Shown: positions 52,996-60,878 of the stretch, in pieces
Layout of the letters: every line of letters starts with the position of its first letter
Position numbering within the stretch: the stretch's first letter is position 1
Assembly: GCA_002317135.1 (NCBI GenBank)
Contig: DCIX01000035.1
Coordinates: 16,861-80,860 of the forward strand
From: Bacteroidales bacterium UBA1715
GTDB lineage: Bacteria > Bacteroidota > Bacteroidia > Bacteroidales > UBA1715
DNA length: 64,000 bases
Direction of reading: 5' to 3'
Notes under the pieces: generated by a model
What the model saw: only the letters and a program-made list of their open reading frames with translations
The model's database searches: none
What the model was told of the DNA's origin: nothing
Program-made: the position numbers and the translations under genes

Positions 52996-54534
52996 TTAAC
53001 TCATTTGTGCCGAATACAATACACGCAATAGCATCTCACGGAATTGTTTTTCTATGTCTTGCGAGTTCTCGCTCACACCTCCGTTAAATATCATATTGTC
53101 GAAGAATTTACCCATTTGAATGTTTACAACAGTGTTTCGAGTGCCACCAGTGGCAACGGCTTCGGTTTTAGAACCAAGTTCTTTGTTTAGTGATGTATTA
53201 CTTACACCAGAATTGACACTTGCATTCAAGTTCTCCATTGTAGAACCAGAACTTGGTGTTGTAGATGTAGGTGATTTCTCTTGTTTTACAGGTTTGCCAG
53301 TAATCAGTTCTTTGACTTTTCTATATACCCATTCAAATACATTCCAAATAGGTAGAATCACATTCATGAACAAATCACTTAACAATGAAAACACACCAGA
53401 TAATATGTCAAAGAAGCCTCCGATTATGCTCATAAGTCCAGAGAATATGTCTTTGAGCATTTCAGAATTATTATAAAACTCTACTACCGCACCAATAACT
53501 TCCCATAGGCAATTGAACATATTCTGTAATGCTGGAAGAATGGTTGTTGCAAAAAGGTTACCAATAGAACCAAACATTGAATGTAAGTTGCCAGTTTTGT
53601 CAGTCATCTGCTTTAATATATTCAAAGCAGGTGCAAACATTTTATGAAGAATTGGAGCAAGCCAGTTTATTTTACCAACAAGCCATTGAATCGCATTGGT
53701 TAGTGGTTCTATAAATGTGTCAAGAATAGGCAATACTGATTCTGCTATTCCTGCAAATGTATTCAATAAAGGAAGTGTTGCGACTTTTGTCTTTTCTATG
53801 AATTGACCAAAACGTTCCTGTAAGTCTCCAAAATTGTTTGATGCTTGTTTTAACTTTCCAGCATCAGTTTCTGCTAGTGCAGCATTAACACCACCAACTG
53901 ATTCTGAGACAACTTCGGCAAGTGTTGCAGCTCGTTCCTCTTCGGTACCAAATTTGAGGATTTTTTCTTGTGCCTCATCGAATTTGTAGCCATATCGGCT
54001 CAACGCTCCAACCTGACCATCCATAACCTTACCCATCATGGTAGCAATGCTTACAGCACTTTCTTGAGTTGCATTTAAACCGTATTGCTGAGCAAGCATA
54101 TCGTTCATCACTGGCAATAATTTCTCCAATGAATCCTTCTTTCCAAGATATGTAGAAAGTTCTTGAGCACCTGCCAATTGAACTTCGTCGCCAATAACAC
54201 CAAGTTTCTGTTGAGCTGCTGCCAAATCAAGAATGCTTTTAACCTCGTCTTGAGTCGCATCCATTGTATTTTTCATTACGGCAGCAAGTTTTGTCTCAAC
54301 TTCGTTTTGTGCTTGCCATGCAGAATAACATTCGTCTATTTGAGCTGTTAATTTATTGAATAAATCAGAAATTGCCTTTAGACCAAAACCAACAGCACCA
54401 ATTTTACTCAGTTTATCAGTTAACGAACTGACTTTTTTCGAGGTTGTATCAACAGAGCCTTGCAATTTATCCAAATTAGCAGTACCAGCTTTTGAATCAA
54501 AAGAAATAATATATTGTACTTTATTGTCAGCCAT
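52996..54534 (-). CDS. Tail tape measure protein
   Basis: A 512-residue protein with long helical, coiled-coil and hydrophobic segments. Hydrophobic runs near residues 265-285, 350-375 and 385-420 (e.g. LMSIIGGFFDILSGVFSLLS) resemble those of other tape measures. Its length would set a tail of very roughly 75 nm under the usual rule of about 1.5 angstrom per residue, which is inference. It follows the frameshifted chaperone, the standard order. Confidence 0.88.
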   Translation of the reverse strand: MADNKVQYIISFDSKAGTANLDKLQGSVDTTSKKVSSLTDKLSKIGAVGFGLKAISDLFNKLTAQIDECYSAWQAQNEVETKLAAVMKNTMDATQDEVKSILDLAAAQQKLGVIGDEVQLAGAQELSTYLGKKDSLEKLLPVMNDMLAQQYGLNATQESAVSIATMMGKVMDGQVGALSRYGYKFDEAQEKILKFGTEEERAATLAEVVSESVGGVNAALAETDAGKLKQASNNFGDLQERFGQFIEKTKVATLPLLNTFAGIAESVLPILDTFIEPLTNAIQWLVGKINWLAPILHKMFAPALNILKQMTDKTGNLHSMFGSIGNLFATTILPALQNMFNCLWEVIGAVVEFYNNSEMLKDIFSGLMSIIGGFFDILSGVFSLLSDLFMNVILPIWNVFEWVYRKVKELITGKPVKQEKSPTSTTPSSGSTMENLNASVNSGVSNTSLNKELGSKTEAVATGGTRNTVVNIQMGKFFDNMIFNGGVSENSQDIEKQFREMLLRVLYSAQMS

Positions 54535-54581
54535 TGACTTTTTCTTTTTTATTTTATATATTGCATTACAAAATTTTAGAT

Positions 54582-54752
54582 ATGACTTTCTTTGATGCTT
54601 GTTGTGATGTTATTCTTATCAAAATCTTATTCAAGATTTTAACATTCCCATTTGTGATGCCTTTTTATGTTTTGTACTACACAGCAATTGGTATTTATAA
54701 ACTAATATGCTTCATTTGCGTTTGTATGGGTGAAAAAAAAACGATTAGATAA
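54582..54752 (+). CDS. Possible small membrane protein on the opposite strand
   Basis: A 56-residue plus-strand frame (MTFFDACCDVILIKILF ...) with two hydrophobic stretches and several Cys. It fills the 210-bp gap between the chaperone and tape-measure genes, which run the other way, and overlaps the chaperone end by 8 bp. No TAnnTTTG promoter or clear ribosome signal was found upstream. It may be chance; included because the gap otherwise has no gene. Confidence 0.3.
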   Translation: MTFFDACCDVILIKILFKILTFPFVMPFYVLYYTAIGIYKLICFICVCMGEKKTIR

Positions 54753-55247
54753 TCCTTTTAAGTTTATTCGCTTTTGCTTCTTCTTCTCGAATCCATTTAA
54801 GTTCATTCAATCGCATTGCCCATTCTTCGTCTGTCAAGTCTTCTGGGTTTTGAATGTGGAAATAATACCGTAGTTGAGCATCAACTTTTCTAATTACTTC
54901 TGAGTCTTTTACGGTTGATGCTGTTACAACTTTCCCAACTCGACATTTTTTATATCAACAAGTTCTGTTAGGACTTTACTGACTCCCATAAAGAATGCAT
55001 CGTTCTTTTTGAACTCTTCCGAACCACCAATAAAGCAGTCGTCAAATATTGTTTCAACAAATTTTATTTGGTCTTTACCGTTATTGCTGGCAACGCTTGC
55101 ATAGCTTAACGCTTTTCTGCTTGGTCTCTTTAGATATGCAATGTGCCCATCACACGTTGCAGCCCAAATATCACCATATTGTTTTTTCCATTCGGCTATT
55201 TGTTCATCGGTAGCCTGACCGATTAATGTTTTTGTTTCTTTTTCCAT
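54745..55247 (-). CDS. Tail assembly chaperone, -1 frameshift product (GT-like)
   Basis: A second frame continues past the stop of the 107-residue protein. Slippage at GGGAAAG (54936-54930, read as G-GGA-AAG) would join residues 1-106 to 61 further residues (GTT GTA ACA ...) that end at 54745 (FHIQNPEDLTDEEWAMRLNE). The fused product of 167 residues matches the lambda G/GT and Mu gp41/42 type chaperone pair, in which both forms coat the tape measure during tail assembly. The extension has no start codon of its own and is acidic and helical, as expected of a T-domain. Deduced from sequence only; frameshifting was not measured. Confidence 0.85.
54924..55247 (-). CDS. Tail assembly chaperone, unshifted product (G-like)
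   Basis: The 107-residue product ending at 54924 (N-terminus MEKETKTLIGQATDEQIAEW, end NVELGKL). It is the abundant form of the frameshift pair described for 54745-55247. The site between the tube and tape-measure genes is the normal place for this chaperone. Confidence 0.88.
   Translation of the reverse strand: MEKETKTLIGQATDEQIAEWKKQYGDIWAATCDGHIAYLKRPSRKALSYASVASNNGKDQIKFVETIFDDCFIGGSEEFKKNDAFFMGVSKVLTELVDIKNVELGKL
54930..54936 (-). promoter_or_regulatory. Programmed -1 ribosomal frameshift site GGGAAAG
   Basis: The same heptamer as the lambda G-GT site, in the correct phase (G GGA AAG), 4 bases before the 0-frame stop. Confidence 0.85.
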
Positions 55248-55263
55248 GAGGGTTTGTTTTAAT

Positions 55264-55291
55264 GTAGAGACGCAATTAATCGCGTCTCTAC
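55264..55291. repeat. Palindrome gtagagacgc / gcgtctctac in tail operon
   Basis: A perfect 10-bp inverted repeat around an 8-base loop, in the gap between the tube and chaperone genes. Related to 62394-62421 and similar in style to the 36-bp repeats at 2971 and 4111 (all start GTAG). Confidence 0.75.
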
Positions 55292-55307
55292 CAGTGTTAC
55301 ATTACAT

Positions 55308-55712
55308 TTATTCTTTACGCAAGAAGATGATTGGCAACGACACTTCCATAAATTTGTCGCCTTGTTTCAATTCTTTGCTGTATTCGATGATTTGACAACC
55401 TACCAATTTGTCGGTAATCATAACATCACCATTTGACGGATTTCCGTAGCAAACAACAGTGTCGAACTGTAAATCCATAAGGTCGCGTTTTGGAGAATTG
55501 GCAATCAATGTTTCCAATTCGCTTTGCAAAACCGTGATTTCTCCTTCATACGATTTGTTTCCTTTTTGAATTGAGTGAGGAAGGTTTCCTTTTCCGTAAA
55601 TCAATTCTTTATCTTGTTTCACACTGTATTTAATGCCACGAAGTCCTGTAAGGTCTTTTCCTCCTAAATAAACCGTAATATCGGCATATTCATATTCTCT
55701 ACTGTTGAACAT
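55308..55712 (-). CDS. Phage tail tube protein
   Basis: A 134-residue beta-rich protein (YADITVYLGGKDLTGLRGIKY, VKQDKELIYGKGNLPHSIQ, GEITVLQSELETLI) of the tube protein size and pattern, directly after the sheath gene, as in Mu and P2. Forms the inner tube of a contractile tail. Confidence 0.85.
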   Translation of the reverse strand: MFNSREYEYADITVYLGGKDLTGLRGIKYSVKQDKELIYGKGNLPHSIQKGNKSYEGEITVLQSELETLIANSPKRDLMDLQFDTVVCYGNPSNGDVMITDKLVGCQIIEYSKELKQGDKFMEVSLPIIFLRKE

Positions 55713-55733
55713 AGTTTTAGTGTTTAATGATTT

Positions 55734-56924
55734 TTACTCTACTTTAAAGCCAAGGTACACGTCAATGTACTTCAAGTAGCCAAATGGCTTAACACGAAGT
55801 TTAACATCTACTTTCGATGTGCTTACAACAACCTGGTCTGTGTCAATGTAACATTGAACACCTTTGTCGGTTTGGTCGTCAGGATCAGTACCAAGGTTTT
55901 CGCCCATAGAGGTAACAATGGCACTTTCAACAACTGCTTCCAATGACTTACACAATTGTGCTGGAATCTTGCCGTCTGTTGTCAATGCAATTTCGTCGCT
56001 CAACTCACTAATCAAAGTGTCGTATGCAATACGGAACGCTTTGTCGATAGTTCTACGGCGAGGAATAAGAGCATAGTCGTCGCTTGCAGATGTCGCAAGT
56101 TTATCGTCGCTCCAAAAATAACCAGCCTTACCAACGAATGTGCGTGGGCAAATGTAGCCTGCATCGTGAATAACATCTGGATTGCCATTTTCGGCAACAA
56201 CAGAACCGATGTACAATTCTGTTTCGGAAATAGCTCCAGTCTTTACTCTTGCGATTGATCGTTGAACCGGAATAGAAGCAATTCTACCAAGAAGCAATCC
56301 TACACAGGCATCACCGCTACCGCTAACCGTGTCGCCAATAAGAATTCCTACACGGTTGTAGCCATATTCGGACAAATCAGCCAATTCCGAAGCAGTTCCA
56401 GAATACGATAGTCCGGGAAGAATTGTGAAGAATGGTGCATACTTGTTTTCGCACGCCCATTCTGCCAATGCCTGAGCTTTTGCTGCTGCTGCCAAAACAT
56501 CGGAATCAAGTTCGTCAACAATGGTTGGTTCGTAGATCTCCGATGCTTTACGAACTATTGTAAGGATTTTAACTTCTCCTTTGGTCGCGTTAATAAAGTC
56601 CTTGCCAATTGTTCCGTCTTTATCGAGCATTTGTGCCATTGTGTTTGTGTCGTCAACAACATACAACCAAAGTTTTGAACCTTCTGGTGCTTCAGAGTAG
56701 AATTCCTGAACGGCTTTGTAGATGTGTTTGTTTGCATCGCTTTCGCCATTGGTAACTCCAAGAGCCGCCAAACCATCAAGACTGGTTATAAGATATGCAG
56801 TTAAAAGTGCAAGTTTGCCTGTAACGGCAGAACCGTTGCAAATCATTCCTGCAACTCCGTCATCAATTGGGTCTGTTGCCCCAATCAATCCGTTTTCAAA
56901 TGTGATTTTTACACGTGGTAACAT
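55734..56924 (-). CDS. Tail sheath protein (DUF2586-like)
   Basis: A 396-residue protein. Sheath features include LLTAYLITSLDGLAALGV, KLWLYVVDDTN, APFFTILPGLSYSG, RVGILIGDTVSGSGDACVGL and a C-terminal strand (LRVKPFGYLKYIDVYLGF) that would swap between subunits. DUF2586-type sheaths are the usual form in Bacteroidota Mu-like phages. Makes the contractile outer sheath. Confidence 0.87.
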   Translation of the reverse strand: MLPRVKITFENGLIGATDPIDDGVAGMICNGSAVTGKLALLTAYLITSLDGLAALGVTNGESDANKHIYKAVQEFYSEAPEGSKLWLYVVDDTNTMAQMLDKDGTIGKDFINATKGEVKILTIVRKASEIYEPTIVDELDSDVLAAAAKAQALAEWACENKYAPFFTILPGLSYSGTASELADLSEYGYNRVGILIGDTVSGSGDACVGLLLGRIASIPVQRSIARVKTGAISETELYIGSVVAENGNPDVIHDAGYICPRTFVGKAGYFWSDDKLATSASDDYALIPRRRTIDKAFRIAYDTLISELSDEIALTTDGKIPAQLCKSLEAVVESAIVTSMGENLGTDPDDQTDKGVQCYIDTDQVVVSTSKVDVKLRVKPFGYLKYIDVYLGFKVE

Positions 56925-56935
56925 ATTGTTTTGTT

Positions 56936-57352
56936 TTAGTAGTTCTTATTATATTTGCTCGTTATTGTGTAACATATTTTTGCGCCGAAAGCAATGCACG
57001 CCATCATAAAAATTCCTATTAAAAAGGCATTTAAATCGTCTTGCAACGTCCAGTTTCTTTCTTTCGTATTGCCAATCTTTTGCTCAACCTTCAACGTGTC
57101 GTGTACATACTCAGTATTGTTTTTATACACGGTATCGACAATCAATCTGCTATGCCAACGGTCAATCATAACAGTGTCATTGCGATAGATATAGACAACG
57201 CTATCGTGTCGGTCGTTAAGTTCCGACATACGAATCGTATCATGTACTTCAACAATCTTCACCGTCTCGTGTATCTGCTGACTGCTTTTGCAACTCAACA
57301 CGAACAGGACACTGGCTACGATAGTCACAATCGTTAACTTTTTCAACTGCAT
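56936..57352 (-). CDS. Spanin-like lipoprotein with C-terminal membrane segment
   Basis: A 138-residue protein with an N-terminal lipoprotein signal (IVASVLFVLSC, Cys21), a central polar region rich in HDT repeats (VEVHDTIRM, VHDTLKVEQ), and a C-terminal hydrophobic segment (about 107-130; LIGIFMMACIAFGAKICY). Both ends are therefore membrane-linked, as in unimolecular spanins (phage T1 gp11), which fuse inner and outer membrane at lysis. The start lies inside the gene upstream, an Rz/Rz1-like nesting. Function inferred from architecture and the adjacent amidase. Confidence 0.65.
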   Translation of the reverse strand: MQLKKLTIVTIVASVLFVLSCKSSQQIHETVKIVEVHDTIRMSELNDRHDSVVYIYRNDTVMIDRWHSRLIVDTVYKNNTEYVHDTLKVEQKIGNTKERNWTLQDDLNAFLIGIFMMACIAFGAKICYTITSKYNKNY

Positions 57353-57578
57353 TTGTCAATTGTTTTACGTTTCTTCTCAATCCTTTTACTTCGGTCTGCA
57401 ACGGCTTTGCTATATTGTCGCGAAATTCATCGACGTAGTTTTTTGCCAACTGCATATCTTTTTGTGCATTGTCTTTTTTAAGACCTTCGATTTCTTCCGA
57501 GTGCTTCTTATGGTCGAACAACCAACCGCAACCTCCAAGAATCGTTATAACAGATAGTATAATTGTTGTCCATTCCAT
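57249..57578 (-). CDS. Spanin-like inner-membrane protein (Rz-like)
   Basis: A 109-residue protein with one N-terminal membrane segment (TTIILSVITILGGCGWLF) followed by a coiled coil (SEEIEGLKKDNAQKDMQLAK, LQTEVKGLRRNVKQLTNAVEK), the layout of i-spanins. Its 3' end overlaps the next gene by 104 bases in another frame. With the amidase just upstream it completes a lysis cassette. Confidence 0.65.
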   Translation of the reverse strand: MEWTTIILSVITILGGCGWLFDHKKHSEEIEGLKKDNAQKDMQLAKNYVDEFRDNIAKPLQTEVKGLRRNVKQLTNAVEKVNDCDYRSQCPVRVELQKQSADTRDGEDC

Positions 57579-57579
57579 A

Positions 57580-57978
57580 TTAAAACTCTTTTTTTACATC
57601 GAAACTTGGACACGCCTTGTTTGCGTATTCGTTGTGTCCGTGAACTGTTACACCAGGAAAGCGTTTCTTCAAATCGTCAACCAACTTTTTTAGTGCTTGT
57701 TTCTGTTCTGGAGTTCTTGTGTCTTTTGGTTTGTTATTCCTATCAACACCGCCAACATAGGCTATGCCTATAGAGTTTTGATTTCTGCCAGTACAATGAG
57801 CACCGATTTGTTCTATTGGTCTTCCGTTTTGAATTTCCCCTTTTAAACCGATTAAGAAATGATACCCAATGCACTTAAATCCTCGTAACCTGTGCATTTC
57901 ATCCACTTGTTCAACGGAGACATTTCGCCCTTCGGGCGTTGCAGTGCAGTGGAGTATCAGTTCCTTAATGGTCCTCAT
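57580..57978 (-). CDS. N-acetylmuramoyl-L-alanine amidase (endolysin)
   Basis: A 132-residue amidase_2 domain without a signal peptide. Zinc ligands are the His of LILHCTAT, the His of VHGHNEYANKACPSFD and the Cys of that same segment; GYHFLIGLKGEI and GAHCTGRNQNSIGIAY complete the fold. Cleaves peptidoglycan stems at lysis; export would depend on a holin, which was not recognised. One bp before the i-spanin-like gene. Confidence 0.92.
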   Translation of the reverse strand: MRTIKELILHCTATPEGRNVSVEQVDEMHRLRGFKCIGYHFLIGLKGEIQNGRPIEQIGAHCTGRNQNSIGIAYVGGVDRNNKPKDTRTPEQKQALKKLVDDLKKRFPGVTVHGHNEYANKACPSFDVKKEF

Positions 57979-57997
57979 GGATCAGATAGCTTTCATG

Positions 57998-58171
57998 TTA
58001 TAATTCAGTCGTTAGTAACCAACCCTTCTTTTGCAATTGTTTTAGCTTAATGCGACGAATCCATAGTGGAACACGCTCATTCTTCACAAATGCAAGTGCT
58101 TTCTTCTCAACGGCAATTTGAAGTTTTGAAACTTCTCGTGTTAATCTTCTATAACTCTGACGCGACATCAT
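57998..58171 (-). CDS. Small basic protein between capsid and amidase
   Basis: A 57-residue frame (MMSRQSYRRLTREVSK ... KGWLLTTEL) with high Arg/Lys content (about a third of residues), probably all alpha-helical. It fits the gap after the capsid gene and before the amidase and runs with the operon. I recognise no family. Start ATG ATG at 58171 or 58168. Confidence 0.6.
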   Translation of the reverse strand: MMSRQSYRRLTREVSKLQIAVEKKALAFVKNERVPLWIRRIKLKQLQKKGWLLTTEL

Positions 58172-58187
58172 AGTTTAGTGTTAAGAA

Positions 58188-58221
58188 TTAAGAGTTAAAA
58201 GCATTCGCTATTAACTCTTAA
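58188..58221. repeat. Inverted repeat after the capsid gene
   Basis: An 11-bp inverted repeat (ttaagagttaa / ttaactcttaa) 12 bp after the capsid stop, without a T-run. It may slow or process the transcript; a terminator is not clear. Confidence 0.5.
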
Positions 58222-58233
58222 CGTATAACCACA

Positions 58234-59373
58234 CTAGGCTTCTGCCATTGTTTGAGTTACCGTAACTGTCTTGGTTGCTTCGCCTGCACTCACAGTGAAT
58301 GTTGCTGTACGAGTGTTTTCCTCAGCTTCGGCATCGTAAGCAAATGCTTCTACCGCAATCGTTGCCTTGTTGCCATTAGCCGATACTGTCAACCAAGTAG
58401 CAGATTCATCGTCTTTCGCTACCGAGATTGGAGAGCCGTTGCTTACGGCATACGTGCGATTGTATGATTTTGCTGTTGGACCTGCCTCAACTGTGTCCGC
58501 ACCAGTAATAGTTACTTCTGGAGCGTCAGGATTCGATACCGCGCTATAGATTGCAGCTATACCTTTGCTACGGAATGGCATTGCAACGAATCTCATTTGG
58601 AATCCAAGCAACCATCCGCGATAGTCTGCCCAGCGTTTCTCTGGCTCGCCTTCTATTGTTCCCATTGCACGCATTACCTCGCTCTTGCAGAATGCAACCG
58701 ATGAAGGTTGTGCGTTTGTTGTACCATATTCAGATTTAACACCTGCAGTACTGTAGTTAGGGTTGCCATTGAATGAATATACCTTGAATCCTGCAACTTG
58801 ACCAGTTGTCATTATACGGTTGTAGCGGTCAACATCTTCGGCAAGCAAATCTTCCTCGTGTTCAGGGCAAAGCAATAAGATTCGTCCTTCCATAGGATAG
58901 TTTTGTTTGTTGAATGCCGTGCGGAGACGAAGAATGTCTTTGTACGTCAATGCCTTGTTGCCGTCGCCTCTGTCTTTACCTGTCGTTTCAAGAACTGGAG
59001 TTGCAGCCGTATGGCTTGCTGGTGCAATGTTATGTGCCGCGCTCAATGCTGCCATTGTTGATAATGCGCTGGCGTGTTGACGGACTACCGACTCACATTT
59101 GTTGTAGTTCGTTTCCATTTCCTCCACGTTGGTTACGTGTGTCGGTTTGGTGTCGAACGTGGCAAGCACAATCTCAATACCTGTATCGGTGCGTTGAGTT
59201 GGCGTTAATGGCCATACGCTGTTGTTTTTTACTACTTCTGGATCGGCACCTACTTCGGCAAGGTTGATTTTGTTTGCTGATACCATGTGGTCCATTGACG
59301 TAAGTTCTTTCAACCATGAAAATTCAGGGTAGAACAACGCCAAGATGATGTTTACGAAAATTTGTTTTAACAT
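58234..59373 (-). CDS. Major capsid protein with C-terminal BACON-like domain
   Basis: A 379-residue protein. The N-terminal 280 residues have capsid features (FSWLKELTSMDHMVSANKI, LTYKDILRLRTAFNKQNYP, GRILLLCPEHEEDLLAEDVD, WADYRGWLLGFQMRF) and follow the protease-scaffold gene. Residues 280-379 form an extra beta domain (VTITGADTVEAGP, ATWLTVSANGNK, ENTRTATFTVSAGE, VTVTQT) with the BACON signature (WLTV, N-x-x-RTATFTV, VTVTQ). BACON domains are thought to bind glycans or mucin, so the capsid could be decorated. Both are inference from sequence. Confidence 0.84.
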   Translation of the reverse strand: MLKQIFVNIILALFYPEFSWLKELTSMDHMVSANKINLAEVGADPEVVKNNSVWPLTPTQRTDTGIEIVLATFDTKPTHVTNVEEMETNYNKCESVVRQHASALSTMAALSAAHNIAPASHTAATPVLETTGKDRGDGNKALTYKDILRLRTAFNKQNYPMEGRILLLCPEHEEDLLAEDVDRYNRIMTTGQVAGFKVYSFNGNPNYSTAGVKSEYGTTNAQPSSVAFCKSEVMRAMGTIEGEPEKRWADYRGWLLGFQMRFVAMPFRSKGIAAIYSAVSNPDAPEVTITGADTVEAGPTAKSYNRTYAVSNGSPISVAKDDESATWLTVSANGNKATIAVEAFAYDAEAEENTRTATFTVSAGEATKTVTVTQTMAEA

Positions 59374-59406
59374 GACTTTTTGTCTTTTAAAGGTTTATAC
59401 TACTGT

Positions 59407-60276
59407 TTAAAGTGTCTTTTGAAGACGTTCAAATTCACTTGGATTTTCTGCTTTCAAACGAGCCAATCCTTCAGGATCTTCCTTCATCCATTGAATATAG
59501 TTCCAATTGTCGCGTCCGGAAGTGTTTTGCTTTCCAGAGCTTTGCAAGCTTGCCAACGACAATGTTTGTTTTGGCTTGCGACCGTCAACAATTGATTTAA
59601 CTGTCTCGAAGTCGTTTACTGCCAATTTGGCGAAACCTTCTTTTTCCGACTCGTCGATTTTCCCTTCAGCAATCTTTGCCGCAAGGAATGATTCAACTTC
59701 ATTTTTCTTAGCAGTTGCAATCTGAGATTTCAACTCAGTGTTTTCTTTTTGCAACTCGGCAATCTTCGTGTCTTTTTCCGACACACTTGCCTGTAACTGT
59801 TTAATTTCTTGTTCAGTCATAATGCTATTTTTATGGTTAATACTTAAACACATTTGTTTCACTTCGTCAATCGAAAGGCGTTTACGATTTTTATCGTATA
59901 GAACAATAGCGTTTGCATCGGAAGGTATCGCACAAATTGAAGCTTCCAACAGCTCTGCCTTTAATGCGGTAACCACTCCGTTTTCGTCAACGTCCATATA
60001 TTCCACATACATACCGATTGAGCAACCTTTGAGGAAACCTCTCTTTACTTTCCCGGCTATTTTCTTTCCGTCTTCGTCTTCCTCATCGAACACGGCTTCA
60101 GCAGTAAGTTTTCCGTCTTCAATCTTAATGTCCTCCCAGCGGCCAATAACTTTTTCGCTGTCGTGCGAGAAAAGCATTACAGGATTAGAGTTGAACCGTT
60201 CAAGGTTCAAGCCGTTCAGGTTCGTGCGGAACCCGTAACTGTTTATGTTGTTGCCATCGCAAAGTATAAATCTCAT
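59407..60276 (-). CDS. Prohead protease fused to scaffold
   Basis: A 289-residue protein. The N-terminal half is a prohead protease (VMLFSHDSEKVIGRW with His, LKGCSIGMYVEY with Ser, LLEASICAIPSDANA). The C-terminal half is a coiled-coil scaffold (EKDTKIAELQKENTELKSQIA) with a hydrophobic end (NYIQWMKEDPEGLARLK). An internal ATG at 59820 (MTEQEIKQ) could give the scaffold alone, as in lambda C/Nu3 and Mu I/Z. Confidence 0.82.
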   Translation of the reverse strand: MRFILCDGNNINSYGFRTNLNGLNLERFNSNPVMLFSHDSEKVIGRWEDIKIEDGKLTAEAVFDEEDEDGKKIAGKVKRGFLKGCSIGMYVEYMDVDENGVVTALKAELLEASICAIPSDANAIVLYDKNRKRLSIDEVKQMCLSINHKNSIMTEQEIKQLQASVSEKDTKIAELQKENTELKSQIATAKKNEVESFLAAKIAEGKIDESEKEGFAKLAVNDFETVKSIVDGRKPKQTLSLASLQSSGKQNTSGRDNWNYIQWMKEDPEGLARLKAENPSEFERLQKTL

Positions 60277-60746
60277 TTTGTGTACTCCTCCAGTTTTTCG
60301 TTAATGTATATGCCTTGGTAGTAGTCGAATTTTTGGAGCAATTCTGGCGTTATATTAGTGTCAAATTCCATTCGCTGACGCAACCATTCGTTGAGCGATG
60401 TAAATATCTCTATCACGGTTACTACATTTGTAGATTTGTCGAGTTTTTCTATCGATGCCGACAATTTGCAGATTTGGTCAACAGTGCGACCAAGTTCTTT
60501 CGCATCCTGCATATTCTTAATGTTCTCAAGCAATACGTTGATTACTTCGAGATTTTTTATAACCAATTCTTTGCGAGTCACGCCCGATGCTGTTTTTCTC
60601 GTCTTCCAGTTGCCAAGCTTTGCCCATCTGCTAAGAGTATTGTCGCTCACATTTATGCTTTCGGCAATCTCTTTCAGTGTGCGGCCATTCATATACAGGT
60701 CACACGCAATCTGTTTCTTTTTATCAATTTCTTGCTTTGTTGCCAT
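60273..60746 (-). CDS. Small terminase subunit-like protein
   Basis: From MATKQEID the protein has 157 residues. The N-terminal HTH (ACDLYMNGRTLKEIAESINV, TLSRWAKLGNWKTRK) resembles small terminase subunits and Mu gp27-type proteins. The C-terminal half is helical. It is the first leftward gene and is divergent from terL. A start at 60770 would add eight residues. Probably recognises phage DNA for packaging. Confidence 0.72.
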   Translation of the reverse strand: MATKQEIDKKKQIACDLYMNGRTLKEIAESINVSDNTLSRWAKLGNWKTRKTASGVTRKELVIKNLEVINVLLENIKNMQDAKELGRTVDQICKLSASIEKLDKSTNVVTVIEIFTSLNEWLRQRMEFDTNITPELLQKFDYYQGIYINEKLEEYTK

Positions 60747-60826
60747 TTCGTTTTTATTTCGACAAAGCAAAAATTCAACAGAAAAAACACCTTTGGAAAA
60801 ATCACTATCAATTTGAACGACATTTT

Positions 60827-60878
60827 TTTATAGCCGTGCCAAAAGCGGGAATTTTGGACTTGTAAAAACGGCTATAAA
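60827..60878. promoter_or_regulatory. Nested inverted repeat in the divergent late control region
   Basis: An 11-bp perfect inverted repeat (tttatagccgt 60827-60837, acggctataaa 60868-60878) encloses a second, inner one (ccaaaa / ttttgg). The right arm abuts the terL ATG. It lies between the small and large terminase genes: an operator, a late-activator site, or a packaging signal are candidates. Confidence 0.6.
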
